64,000 nt of DNA from Aquimarina megaterium XH134 (GTDB lineage: Bacteria; Bacteroidota; Bacteroidia; Flavobacteriales; Flavobacteriaceae): contig NZ_JACB01000006.1 in the NCBI RefSeq assembly GCF_000520975.1, positions 1 through 64,000 of the forward strand, read 5' to 3'. The position numbers were made by a program, and so were the translations under genes. Positions 9,804 through 18,740 of this stretch are shown here, in pieces; positions within the stretch are counted from its first letter, which is position 1, and every line of letters starts with the position of its first letter. The notes below the pieces were generated by a model. That model ran no database searches. It worked only from the letters and a program-made list of their open reading frames with translations, and was not told where the DNA came from.

Positions 9804-12587
9804 ATGAATAACAACTTATGTTTACGGCCTACGGATTATTTCATTTTTAGCTTTATATGTATGTTGTGTTATTTCGGAAATGCACAAACCTCAAAAACTC
9901 TTGTCGTAGAACATTATGAAAAAATAGAAAAATCTAATCATTCGTATCTATCTAAGATTGAAAGAATTAATCAATTATTAGAATTAGAAAAAATGAGTAT
10001 AGATTCTTTAACATTAAGTGATCTATATCATAGATATAGCAAACTCAATTTTAGGAATAAAGATTACAAACATGCAATTATACATGGTAAAAAAGCTTTG
10101 GAAATCCAAAAAGAATTTACAGATTCTCTCCCGCAATTAATCAATAACACTTATAATAATCTTGCTTACTACTACTGGTATTCTGAAGATAAAACCAATG
10201 CTATCAAAACTTTTAAAACGCTTATCAAACAGCCTTTCAAGGATAAATTTACGATTAGAGCATATGCCATAAATTTAGCTAAACTGCTTATTGAAAGAGG
10301 AGATTATTATACATTATTAGATTATTTGCAAGAAGCAGAACATACCATCATGAAACAAAATAACTCATTGCTCAATAGAGAACTGTATAGCGTATACTTG
10401 AGTTTCTCCAATGTATATTCCAGAACCAACAAAATTGAACATTATTATAAAGCTATTGAATATCTAAAAAAAACTGAAAAAACAATTTCTCATTTACCAG
10501 ATCAAAAATTAATCAAAACAAAAATCATTATCAATAATCGATATGGTAGTATTTATGATGAACTAAAAGAATACAATAAGGCCATAAGTTATTACGGCAA
10601 GGCCTTATCTCTAAGCCTGAAAACCCAAAAAAAAGACTCATTAAATATTGCTAAAATATATAATAATCTGGGATACATTTATATTGGTATAAATAAACCT
10701 GAAATTGCATTTAAGTATTATCAAAACTCATTAATATACAACCCATACCACACTTCGGCATTTGATAACCTGGGAGATTATTACTTGAATCAAGGAAGTT
10801 TCGAGCAAGCATTAATCCATTATCAAAAAGCTATAAGTTTCAATTGTTATGAATATGACAAACTCAATTTTTATGAACTCCCTTCTATAGAAGTTCTTCA
10901 ACAATCTGATAACAAAATAGAATTAGTCAATGATTTAACAGATAAAGCTAAAGCCTGGTTACAATTCTATACTAAAACTAAAAACAAAGAATACTTAGAG
11001 TATGCCCTAACAACAATATTCAGAGCAGATGAATTAATTGACATTATACGGTCTGCAAGCTATGAGCAACAATCCAAATTCTTTTGGCGTAAAAGAGGAG
11101 TGGATCTTTATATGTTAGCTACTTCTATTAGCTATCAACTTAATCAACCAGAAAATGCTTTTTATTTTATAGAAAAAAGTAAATCTTTATCATTATTAGA
11201 AAACCTGACACATGAAGAAGCTAAGAAATTAGGTGGGCTACCAGAAGTATTACAAGAAAAAGAACACGTATTAAAACACGAAATATTACTGGCTAGCCAA
11301 AAAATAATTGATGAAATTTCTTTCACCAAAAAAGACAGGCAATCATTGGTTTTTAAGAAAAAAAGAAATTACGAAGAGTTTCTAAAATCTTTAGAAAAAG
11401 AATACCCTAATTATTATAATTACAAAAAGAAAATCGACTTAGTTTCTTATAAAGAAACACAACAAAAAGTTACTGAAACTAATACTGTAATAATTCAATA
11501 TATTCTTTCTGATGAGGAAGGATATGGTATGTATATCGCTTCTGATACCCCCCATCTGTTTACGATTCCTAATGTTCGAGTTTTACAAAAAGAAATCCTT
11601 GATCTACGTAAACTTCTACAGCGACCTTTATTTTCTATTAAGGACCAAAATTTATATAAAGCACTATCCTTTAGTATTTTTAAAAAATTGTTTCCATTTA
11701 TAGATACCTTAAAATTGTATAAGAAGAATAAAAAAATAATCATTATTCCGGATCATACACTTCAATACCTTCCATTTGAAACCTTAATCACGAATAATGA
11801 CAATACCAATATTGTAGACAACTACTTTATCAACGATTTCGAAATTAGTTATTTATACTCTATATCCTTATCTAAAAGCGCTGAACATATTAATAAATCT
11901 CCTACTCAAAACCTTATTGGTTTTGCTCCTATACATTTTGAGAAACACAAACTTGTTGATTTAAAAAAGAGTGAGGAGAAAATGAAAAAAATCCAGCGTT
12001 TATTTGGAGGAAATATGTTAACAAAAAAAAATGCATCTAAAAGTAATTTCATAAAAGAATCCTCTACTTATAAAACCATCCATCTATCTACCCATGCGAG
12101 TTCTATGGGTAATCAAGATCCATGGATCGCTTTTTATGATGAAAAATTATATCTCAATGAATTATATTTTATTAAAACACAAGCAGAATTAGTCATTCTG
12201 GATGCATGTAAGACTGGCATCGGAGCATTACAACCCGGAGAAGGAACTATGAGTATTACTAGGGGGTTTTTTCATGCAGGGGCCAAAAGTGTTGTTTCTT
12301 CCCTATGGAATACCAATGAAAAATCTAATAATGAAATTATTCTTAATTTCTATAACTATTTAAAAAAAGGAATATCTAAATCATCTGCACTACGCAATGC
12401 TAAACTTGACTACCTAAAAACTCATCAAGGATCTGAGGTTTCTCCCTATTTTTGGGGACCTCTAATAGTCCAGGGCAATATAGATTCAATACAATTATCT
12501 GCTAATTCGCAAACATCTTTGTGGATATACATTCTTCTTTCTGGAGTATTGTTGTTGATCACACTATATCTAAGAAGGAAATTTTAA
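9804..12587 (+). CDS. TPR-CHAT protein: caspase-like cysteine protease with signal and C-terminal membrane anchor
   Basis: The 927-residue protein has an N-terminal signal-like helix (about 12-28) and tetratricopeptide repeats to about residue 470. A coiled or linker region follows (470-560), then a CHAT domain (about 560-895), and one C-terminal membrane helix (906-921, LWIYILLSGVLLLITLYL) with a basic tail. The CHAT catalytic pair is visible: His764 in HLSTHAS and Cys802 in LDACKTG, followed by the conserved GEGTMSITRGFFHAGAKSVV region. CHAT proteases are relatives of caspases and separase, and several act in bacterial cell-death or defence systems. Here the layout suggests an extracytoplasmic, membrane-tethered protease. 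The substrate is unknown. Confidence 0.88.
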   Translation: MNNNLCLRPTDYFIFSFICMLCYFGNAQTSKTLVVEHYEKIEKSNHSYLSKIERINQLLELEKMSIDSLTLSDLYHRYSKLNFRNKDYKHAIIHGKKALEIQKEFTDSLPQLINNTYNNLAYYYWYSEDKTNAIKTFKTLIKQPFKDKFTIRAYAINLAKLLIERGDYYTLLDYLQEAEHTIMKQNNSLLNRELYSVYLSFSNVYSRTNKIEHYYKAIEYLKKTEKTISHLPDQKLIKTKIIINNRYGSIYDELKEYNKAISYYGKALSLSLKTQKKDSLNIAKIYNNLGYIYIGINKPEIAFKYYQNSLIYNPYHTSAFDNLGDYYLNQGSFEQALIHYQKAISFNCYEYDKLNFYELPSIEVLQQSDNKIELVNDLTDKAKAWLQFYTKTKNKEYLEYALTTIFRADELIDIIRSASYEQQSKFFWRKRGVDLYMLATSISYQLNQPENAFYFIEKSKSLSLLENLTHEEAKKLGGLPEVLQEKEHVLKHEILLASQKIIDEISFTKKDRQSLVFKKKRNYEEFLKSLEKEYPNYYNYKKKIDLVSYKETQQKVTETNTVIIQYILSDEEGYGMYIASDTPHLFTIPNVRVLQKEILDLRKLLQRPLFSIKDQNLYKALSFSIFKKLFPFIDTLKLYKKNKKIIIIPDHTLQYLPFETLITNNDNTNIVDNYFINDFEISYLYSISLSKSAEHINKSPTQNLIGFAPIHFEKHKLVDLKKSEEKMKKIQRLFGGNMLTKKNASKSNFIKESSTYKTIHLSTHASSMGNQDPWIAFYDEKLYLNELYFIKTQAELVILDACKTGIGALQPGEGTMSITRGFFHAGAKSVVSSLWNTNEKSNNEIILNFYNYLKKGISKSSALRNAKLDYLKTHQGSEVSPYFWGPLIVQGNIDSIQLSANSQTSLWIYILLSGVLLLITLYLRRKF

Positions 12588-12646
12588 TATTGTATAGTTA
12601 TTTATAGTGTTTTGTTTTATGGTAAAAAATCCATTTTTTTAATAGA

Positions 12647-12674
12647 AAAGCCTATCCAAAAAAGGATAGGCTTT
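12647..12674. terminator. Bidirectional terminator between convergent genes
   Basis: AAAGCCTATCC and GGATAGGCTTT form an 11-bp stem with an A6 loop. It lies between the converging CHAT gene and the T9SS-sorted gene, with A/T-rich flanks on both sides, so it can serve both. Confidence 0.8.
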
Positions 12675-12693
12675 ATTGATATTATTTCATATT

Positions 12694-14025
12694 CTAAAAT
12701 ATTATTTTCTGTGTCTTTTGATCAACTCCATTTGATATCTTAACAAAATACAACCCTCTTGAATAAGTTGATAAATCCAATTTTGATTGATTTGCTTCTA
12801 AAGTTTTTTCTATAATATATTTTCCGGATATGTCATATACTTGTATTTTTTTAGTTCCCTCTAAGCCTAAAGTATTTATATTAAATACACCCGAGCTACT
12901 AGGGTTAGGGTATATATTCATATCAAATAAATCAGCCTGAGATTTACCCTGCCCTCCCGATAAACTGCTTATGCTACCAATAGGGTTGCAGTTACTATAA
13001 GAAACGTAAACCATACCTGTAGAGACTGGAGCTGACCATGGGTTACACCCGCTACGTCCTTGTAGTTTTATTCTATACTTAACAACTGTACCTGCACTTG
13101 AAGGATTTCCTGAACCAAAATCAGGAGTGATTTCATTCATTTCAAAACCCATCTCTTTCGTTAAAAGACCTGGTTGCGGTCCAAACGAATAGTAGCGCTC
13201 AATAGTCCATTTATATTCTGTTCCCGGCATTGGATTAGAAACCCTAAAAGTGTTAGATTTCCCTGAACAATATTTTACTGGTTTTATAATACCTTTTACT
13301 AAAGGTGTGAATGGTGGAGCTGGGGTAATCACTTTATTATATGTAGGCCCATCTCCACAAATACTATTAACCGGTGTTACAAAAACCTGTATAGGATCTA
13401 TACCAAAATAATTATTTGGTACAGTAACTAAAAATGGTTGTATTCCATTAGATGTTCCTACTATTGGTATTGGTACCCCTCCAAAATGAATTTCCCATTT
13501 ATATGGCTTATCATTTTTAATAGAATGGTGTAATATTGTAAACGCCACATTGTTGCTTTTACAAAAAGATCCTATAGATGTGACTTCAGTAATCGGGGTT
13601 GCTCCACGAATTATTTCAATAGGAAGTGTGGTCCAATATCCTTTGCAATAATTAGCAGGATCATTTTTGACCCCATGAATACTACGCACTCTTATTTGAG
13701 TAACCGCATAGTTATCGAGGTATAAAGTTGCATACGAATATTTATTAGTACCTCTTTTTAAAGGAGTATTATGCTTATCTAATAATTCCCATTCATATTC
13801 TAAAAAATTAGCCCAGTTAGGTCCAGTATGTAGCCATGTAAATGTATATTTATTATTCAAACACAGTAGACCAGGGCCTGATATTTGTGGAATATATGCT
13901 GCACAGTGCATATCCAATCTATTGTCTTCGGCCTCTATTTTTATTAGTGAATCGTTGTTTTTACTCATACCCATAAAGGAAATACAAGCAAACAAAAATG
14001 TAAAAAGTAGTTTATTGGTTTTCAT
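12694..14025 (-). CDS. Secreted beta-sandwich protein with T9SS type A sorting domain
   Basis: The 443-residue protein has a signal peptide (to about residue 22) and several beta-sandwich, PKD/Ig-like segments. Typical strands are GPGLLCLNNKYTFTWL and VKYCSGKSNTFRVSNPMPG. At the C-terminus (about 365-443) is a T9SS type A sorting domain: MNIYPNPSSSGVFNI, KIQVYDISGKYI, LDLSTYSRGLYFVKISNG and the terminal KIIF. It is therefore exported across the outer membrane by the type IX system and cleaved or anchored there. No catalytic motif is visible, and binding or adhesion is a guess. It converges on the CHAT gene. Confidence 0.85.
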   Translation of the reverse strand: MKTNKLLFTFLFACISFMGMSKNNDSLIKIEAEDNRLDMHCAAYIPQISGPGLLCLNNKYTFTWLHTGPNWANFLEYEWELLDKHNTPLKRGTNKYSYATLYLDNYAVTQIRVRSIHGVKNDPANYCKGYWTTLPIEIIRGATPITEVTSIGSFCKSNNVAFTILHHSIKNDKPYKWEIHFGGVPIPIVGTSNGIQPFLVTVPNNYFGIDPIQVFVTPVNSICGDGPTYNKVITPAPPFTPLVKGIIKPVKYCSGKSNTFRVSNPMPGTEYKWTIERYYSFGPQPGLLTKEMGFEMNEITPDFGSGNPSSAGTVVKYRIKLQGRSGCNPWSAPVSTGMVYVSYSNCNPIGSISSLSGGQGKSQADLFDMNIYPNPSSSGVFNINTLGLEGTKKIQVYDISGKYIIEKTLEANQSKLDLSTYSRGLYFVKISNGVDQKTQKIIF

Positions 14026-14087
14026 AATTAAAAGTTTAATGTGTTTTAAGAATACCTACTCTTTTAAAGGCTTTTCGGTTTCCGCCT

Positions 14088-14109
14088 CTTTAGTATTTCT
14101 ATACTAAAG
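14088..14109 (-). promoter_or_regulatory. Perfect 9-bp hairpin upstream of the T9SS-sorted gene
   Basis: CTTTAGTAT and ATACTAAAG with a 4-nt loop lie 63 bp upstream of the gene starting at 14025. No T run follows on either strand, so it is more likely an operator or a 5'-leader stem than a terminator. Confidence 0.4.
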
Positions 14110-14303
14110 GGGGAGAAAGAAGATTTCATTACCCAGTTTTTTGAAAAAAAAGTTATTTTTTTCAACTTAAATTAGTGCTTGCATTCCTAGCAGAAAGGTA
14201 TATTCTAATAATATACCCCTAAAGAGTTTTTTGTTGGAATTATTAGTGACTTTGTTTATCTTTTGGTGTCTCAATATATACAACAACAAAATCATATTAT
14301 AAA

Positions 14304-14651
14304 ATGAAAAAGATTCTTTTAATTTTAACGGTAGTATTAACAGCTAGTTTTACCTCTATAAATAATAATGATATCGTAGAAGCACAGGTAACCTATAGTG
14401 GACAATCTGATAAAGCGTATTATTTTACTAATAAGGATACAGGAAAGGTGCTCGAATTTACTTTTGTAAGTAAAAAAGCAATCTCTAAGTACGATTTAAG
14501 TACAAAAAAACTTACAGGAAAAGAGTTTATAATTACTTATGAAATTGATAACATAGAAATTGTAAGCAAGGATACACAAGTGAAACAATACAAAAAACGT
14601 TTAATTCTTATCGATATAAAGATGACAGACAGCGAAGTAGTTAATAACTAA
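14304..14651 (+). CDS. Small secreted protein of unknown function
   Basis: The 115-residue product has a signal peptide (MKKILLILTVVLTASFTSINN) and a mature part of about 95 residues. The mature part has alternating hydrophobic strands (TYSGQSDKAYYFTNKDTGKV, LEFTFVSKKAI, FIITYEI), suggesting a small beta-barrel or sandwich. I do not recognise the family. Its stop codon lies ten bases before the tRNA 3'-end relic, so it is the last gene of the possible island. Confidence 0.65.
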   Translation: MKKILLILTVVLTASFTSINNNDIVEAQVTYSGQSDKAYYFTNKDTGKVLEFTFVSKKAISKYDLSTKKLTGKEFIITYEIDNIEIVSKDTQVKQYKKRLILIDIKMTDSEVVNN

Positions 14652-14660
14652 CAAAATCTT

Positions 14661-14691
14661 AGGTGAGAGAGTTTGAGTCTCTCTGCCCGTA
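14661..14691 (+). pseudogene. Relic of a tRNA 3' end (T arm plus acceptor strand)
   Basis: These 31 bases match the last 31 bases of tRNA-Leu (6636-6666) with four differences, three of them C to T. The T arm GAGAG-TTTGAGT-CTCTC is intact, followed by an acceptor-like TGCCCGT and A. The rest of the tRNA is absent because the preceding bases belong to a protein gene. The fragment is in the same orientation as the intact gene and is followed four bases later by a strong terminator. This is what an attachment-site duplicate of a tRNA-integrating element would look like. Confidence 0.6.
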
Positions 14692-14694
14692 TAA

Positions 14695-14743
14695 AAAAAA
14701 TAAGAAACCTGTAAATAATTGATTTACAGGTTTCTTATTTTTT
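14695..14743 (+). terminator. Long intrinsic terminator after the tRNA relic
   Basis: A 22-bp perfect stem (left arm 14695-14716, right arm 14722-14743) with a 5-nt loop ends in a T-rich arm. It would have ended the original tRNA transcript and now lies behind the small secreted protein gene. Confidence 0.85.
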
Positions 14744-14977
14744 ACCCAAATCTTTCACTTATATTATTATCAGCACTTTATAGTTTTTTTGATTATGAAT
14801 AATTATGCTTATCTATTTATGAGGCAAAAAACGGACTAATTACTAGTGTACGGTTTGTAAGCGAATGATGGTATAAAAATTAAGCTAAAACTCAGACAAT
14901 ATGATTTATTGATAATTACCTCTACATAAGCGCTACAGCTTAAGTTTTTACTGCTATTTGTATCCCTAAGGACAAAA

Positions 14978-15009
14978 AAACTCTCCATACCAAAGGATAT
15001 GGAGAGTTT
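14978..15009 (-). terminator. Terminator-like hairpin pointing in the minus direction
   Basis: AAACTCTCCATA and TATGGAGAGTTT form a 12-bp stem with an 8-nt loop. The T run is on the minus strand, so it would end a transcript coming from higher coordinates. No minus-strand gene is visible between here and 15322. It may belong to an unannotated small RNA, or be a leftover of a lost gene. Confidence 0.5.
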
Positions 15010-15228
15010 ACATTAACACTATGGTCATAAAACAAAAAACACGCTTTATTAATTTTAATAAAGTATACTCTAATTTCTGATTTCCTCTTTAGATACTCTT
15101 ATCAACACCCTATAAAACGAGGTTTATGATACGTACCTGTATATTTTAAAAAATCGATTATCGATTATTTTTTTGCGTGAATATCAAATTGTAGCAAAAA
15201 AATGAAAAATAAAACAAAAATCTATTCC

Positions 15229-15292
15229 TATTTAGATTCGTTCTTAATAAATTTGCAACAAATATATATCTTATTTTAATTCAATCTAAATA
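15229..15292 (+). promoter_or_regulatory. Promoter with flanking inverted repeat, candidate iron-responsive operator
   Basis: TATTTAGATT (15229-15238) and its exact reverse complement AATCTAAATA (15283-15292) flank a Bacteroidota -7 element TAAATTTG at 15248-15255. The same half-site with one base changed (TATTTAGAAT) flanks the promoter of the hmuR-like gene at 31742-31800. Binding by a Fur- or DtxR-type iron regulator is inferred from the two targets. Confidence 0.55.
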
Positions 15293-15322
15293 AGGATTAA
15301 TAATTTTTTAAAATATTCAAAA

Positions 15323-16228
15323 ATGAAACAATTAACACTTACATCACTTTTATTATTAGTTGCAGTATGTACTATAAATGCTCAGGGTAAGAAAAAGCAA
15401 GATAAAAATGCTATAAAAAAAATGTGTGGTTGCTACGAAGTAACTTTCAATTTTGCAGAAACCTTTCAATATAGTAATGATTCTCTTTACAAACCTTCAA
15501 AAACAAAAATTGCCAAAGGGTTAGAATGGGCTCAATTGGTTGAAGAGGATAAAAACAAAGTTTCTATTCAGCATCTGTTACAAGTAGGGGATCCTTCAAA
15601 ACCTCATATTGTAAAACATTGGCGACAAGATTGGATATATGAAAACACCGATTTCTATATGTTTAACGGTAATAATTCCTGGAACTATGAAAGTAAGCCT
15701 GAATCTGAGGTAAAAGGGCAATGGACTCAAAAAGTATTTCAGGTAGACGATAGTCCTCGCTATGAAGGTTCTGCAACCTGGGTACATGTAGATGGAAAAA
15801 GTTTTTGGGAAAACAGAACAGATGCTCCACTACCAAGACGAGAATACACTAAAAGAAGTGATTATAATGTAACTGTTAGAGGGAACAGACATGAGATTAC
15901 TAAAGACGGTTGGATCCACGATCAAAATAATGATAAAGTAATACGCGAAGCAGGCAAAGCCGATGTTATTTTAGCTAAGGAAAAAGGCTATAATACTTAT
16001 GTAAAAGTAGACGATAGCCGATGTAAAGCTGCGGCAAACTGGTGGAAAGAAAACAACCAAAAATGGGCTTTGGTTCGTAATAAATGGGAAAAGGTCTTTA
16101 GTAGAAATGCCAATTTAGTACTAGAAGCTAAAGTCGATAATAAACCACTATACAAGCATTTATTTTCTGATGAATACACAAAAGAACAAGATATTAATAA
16201 AGTCATTGAATCTTTTGTAGTTCAATAA
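15323..16228 (+). CDS. DUF6607-like secreted protein, first gene of iron/heme uptake operon
   Basis: The 301-residue protein has a signal peptide ending near NAQ (residue 20) and a Cys-containing motif KKMCGCYEVTFNFAETF around residues 32-50. The rest is rich in Trp, Tyr and charged residues (HWRQDWIYENTDFYMFNGNN). I assign it to the DUF6607 type from the CGCYEVTF motif and its place next to a TonB receptor; this assignment is from memory. The molecular function is unknown. A decayed relative with the same CGCY motif sits beside the heme receptor operon at 31.9 kb, which links the family to heme or iron uptake. Confidence 0.7.
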   Translation: MKQLTLTSLLLLVAVCTINAQGKKKQDKNAIKKMCGCYEVTFNFAETFQYSNDSLYKPSKTKIAKGLEWAQLVEEDKNKVSIQHLLQVGDPSKPHIVKHWRQDWIYENTDFYMFNGNNSWNYESKPESEVKGQWTQKVFQVDDSPRYEGSATWVHVDGKSFWENRTDAPLPRREYTKRSDYNVTVRGNRHEITKDGWIHDQNNDKVIREAGKADVILAKEKGYNTYVKVDDSRCKAAANWWKENNQKWALVRNKWEKVFSRNANLVLEAKVDNKPLYKHLFSDEYTKEQDINKVIESFVVQ

Positions 16229-16276
16229 GAATAATCATGACCGCAACCACAACCACAATAAATAAATAATATAATC

Positions 16277-18730
16277 ATGTCAGTCATTAAAAAATTACCC
16301 CTATTGCTACTTCTATGTAGTTTAAATTTAATGTATAGTCAAGCCACCATACAAGGTGTTGTAAAAAGTGAATCTAATGAAGCGATTCCTTATGCAAATG
16401 TTTTTATTAAAGGATCTAGTCTAGGTGCACAAGCACAAGAAGATGGTACTTTTACGATTACCAATGTTCCTTTTGCCACTCATGAGATAGTAGCCAGTGC
16501 TGTTGGATATACCGAACTTAGTCAAAAGAAAGATGTATCAGGAGATATCTCGAATCTTATTTTTGTATTGCAAAATGATACCCAGTTAGAAGAGGTTGAA
16601 CTTTTTGGTTCTAGAAATAAAAGAGCAGAAAAATTAGAAACACTCACCAGGCTACCTTTACAGCCCAATGAGCAATTACAGAGTATTTCTATACTGTCTC
16701 ATAAACTTATTGATCAGCAAAATGCTTTAACGCTAAGCGAGGTTACCAAAAATGTTGCTGGTGTGTATACATTTGCCACATACGGAAATATAAGAGAAAG
16801 TATGTCTTTAAGAGGATATAGAGGTATTCCCTTATTAAAAAATGGAGTTAGAATTAATTCAGATTTCAGAGGAGTTGGTGTTATTACCGATATGGCAGGT
16901 GTCGATAATATTCAGGTACTAAAAGGAATTTCTGCAATTAGTCAAGGTTTAGGAGGTGATTTGGGTTCTGTAGGAGGAGTCATAAATGTTGTAACCAAAA
17001 CTCCTAAGTTTTATAGCGGAGGCGAAATAAGTTTAAGACTTGGTAGTTTTGGCAAAGTACGCCCCACATTTGATTTTTATGGTCCTTTAGACAAAAAGGA
17101 AACCATTGCTTTTAGAGTAGCAGGTTCATATGATAGAGCAGATAGTTATAGAGTAAAAGTGAATTCGGAGCGTTTTTATATAAACCCTTCTCTTGCATGG
17201 CAACCTAATGAAAAGACCTCTATAGTTCTCGAAATGGATTACATGGATGATAGTAGAACTCCGGATCAAGGAACTATTAATTTAGGAGATTATGCAACAA
17301 ATAACATTTTAAAATTACCAAATGATAAATTTTTAGGTTTCGAATCAGATAGAAATAATTCTGTAAATACCACTTATGCAGTACGTTTTGAGCGAGAAAT
17401 AAATGATGACCTAAGCATAAAAGCTGGATATTTTGCTTCAGATTTAGAAACGTATGCAGAGACTTCTTATGCTTTTCAGGGAGGCGGAAGATCTGGATTA
17501 CCAGAGCTACTTAATACACAAAGATATCGAGAGTATTATGCTCAGGGAAGAAGTGATAAAAATAGTGTTTTACAAATAGATTTGGTTGGTAAAGACATTA
17601 AAACAGGTTTTTTAACACATACATTTCAGGCAGGGATAGATTATAGAAATACTACTTTTGACAATACGGCTTATACGGCTAACTATCCCGATAATGATAA
17701 TGACCCCGATAACGATCCTCCTACGTATATAGATATTATCGATGTCACCCAACCTATCAATAATATTTTACCTGATGGGGTTACGGTAACACCAAACCCT
17801 GCAAGAGCTACAGGATCTAAAACAAAGTCATATGGATTTACTGTCCAGGATAAGATTTCTGTTACAAAATGGGTAGATCTCTTTTTAGGTTTACGATATA
17901 CCTCATTAGAAAGAACCAAAGGTAATTTTATAGGAAGAAGTTTGACTGGAGCAAAACGAGATGATGCCTTTAATCCTTTAGTAGGATTAAATATCAAACC
18001 TACAGAAAATATTATTATTTTTGGTTCCTATGCCAGTAGCTCTAATCCTATGACTTCTTTTTACCGGGATATTAATGGCAAAGAGTTAGGCACAGAACGT
18101 TGGGATCAATTTGAAACAGGTATTAAATCGGTATGGTTAGACAAAGCTTTACGTTTTAACGTAACTTATTTTTCGACCTACAGCAAAAATTTAAACTTGC
18201 AAGCAATTGACCCGGCAGGTAATTTCTTAGGATATTATTTACAAGGAGGAGAAGATACCAGAAGTGGTGTTGAAATAGAATTAATAGGTAGAGTATTGCC
18301 CAATTTAGAAATAATAGGGGGTTATTCTTATTTAGATGCCAAATATAAAAATCATGTATCATATTATTTTAATTCTAGTCCTATAAATACACCTAGTCAT
18401 ACAGCAAATTTTTGGGTACGTTATAACTTCCAAAAATATGTAAAAGGTCTGTCTTTAGGTGCTGGAGCTTACTATTTAGGAGAACGCCCACATAATGTAT
18501 GGTCTAGAAATTACACACATACCGGAGTCGTTCCTGGTGTTAGGCCTTTTGACTTAAAAGCATATACTACGGTAAATGTACAAGCATCATATAAATTTAA
18601 TAGTAAATTAAGTTTAGATGTTTTCGGAAATAATGTTTTTAATGAAATTGGATATAATGCGTATCGTACTGTATATCTTAACAGGATTCAACCTGCTAGT
18701 TTTGGGACGGTATTGCGATATAAATTTTAA
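16277..18730 (+). CDS. TonB-dependent outer-membrane receptor with CarboxypepD_reg-like N-domain
   Basis: The 817-residue protein has a signal peptide (to about 22). A carboxypeptidase regulatory-like domain follows (23-105, IQGVVKSESNEAIPYANVFIKG), then a plug domain (about 130-245, including LRGYRGIPLLKNGVR and GLGGDLGSVGGVINVVTKTP), and a 22-stranded barrel ending in a terminal aromatic strand (FGTVLRYKF). The plug and barrel resemble ferrisiderophore receptors. It lies between the DUF6607-like gene and genes for a PepSY-reductase, so a siderophore or heme substrate that needs reduction is likely (inference). Confidence 0.92.
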   Translation: MSVIKKLPLLLLLCSLNLMYSQATIQGVVKSESNEAIPYANVFIKGSSLGAQAQEDGTFTITNVPFATHEIVASAVGYTELSQKKDVSGDISNLIFVLQNDTQLEEVELFGSRNKRAEKLETLTRLPLQPNEQLQSISILSHKLIDQQNALTLSEVTKNVAGVYTFATYGNIRESMSLRGYRGIPLLKNGVRINSDFRGVGVITDMAGVDNIQVLKGISAISQGLGGDLGSVGGVINVVTKTPKFYSGGEISLRLGSFGKVRPTFDFYGPLDKKETIAFRVAGSYDRADSYRVKVNSERFYINPSLAWQPNEKTSIVLEMDYMDDSRTPDQGTINLGDYATNNILKLPNDKFLGFESDRNNSVNTTYAVRFEREINDDLSIKAGYFASDLETYAETSYAFQGGGRSGLPELLNTQRYREYYAQGRSDKNSVLQIDLVGKDIKTGFLTHTFQAGIDYRNTTFDNTAYTANYPDNDNDPDNDPPTYIDIIDVTQPINNILPDGVTVTPNPARATGSKTKSYGFTVQDKISVTKWVDLFLGLRYTSLERTKGNFIGRSLTGAKRDDAFNPLVGLNIKPTENIIIFGSYASSSNPMTSFYRDINGKELGTERWDQFETGIKSVWLDKALRFNVTYFSTYSKNLNLQAIDPAGNFLGYYLQGGEDTRSGVEIELIGRVLPNLEIIGGYSYLDAKYKNHVSYYFNSSPINTPSHTANFWVRYNFQKYVKGLSLGAGAYYLGERPHNVWSRNYTHTGVVPGVRPFDLKAYTTVNVQASYKFNSKLSLDVFGNNVFNEIGYNAYRTVYLNRIQPASFGTVLRYKF

Positions 18731-18740
18731 ATTTAAAAAA

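Noticed and set aside
6667-14660. An integrase or transposase gene that would prove the tRNA-bounded segment is mobile
   Set aside because: None of the genes between the tRNA and the relic resembles a recombinase, so mobility is inferred only from the repeated tRNA end.
18618-18740. An upstream start for the ankyrin protein
   Set aside because: It would overlap the TonB receptor by more than 110 bp and hide the clear signal peptide that starts at 18741.
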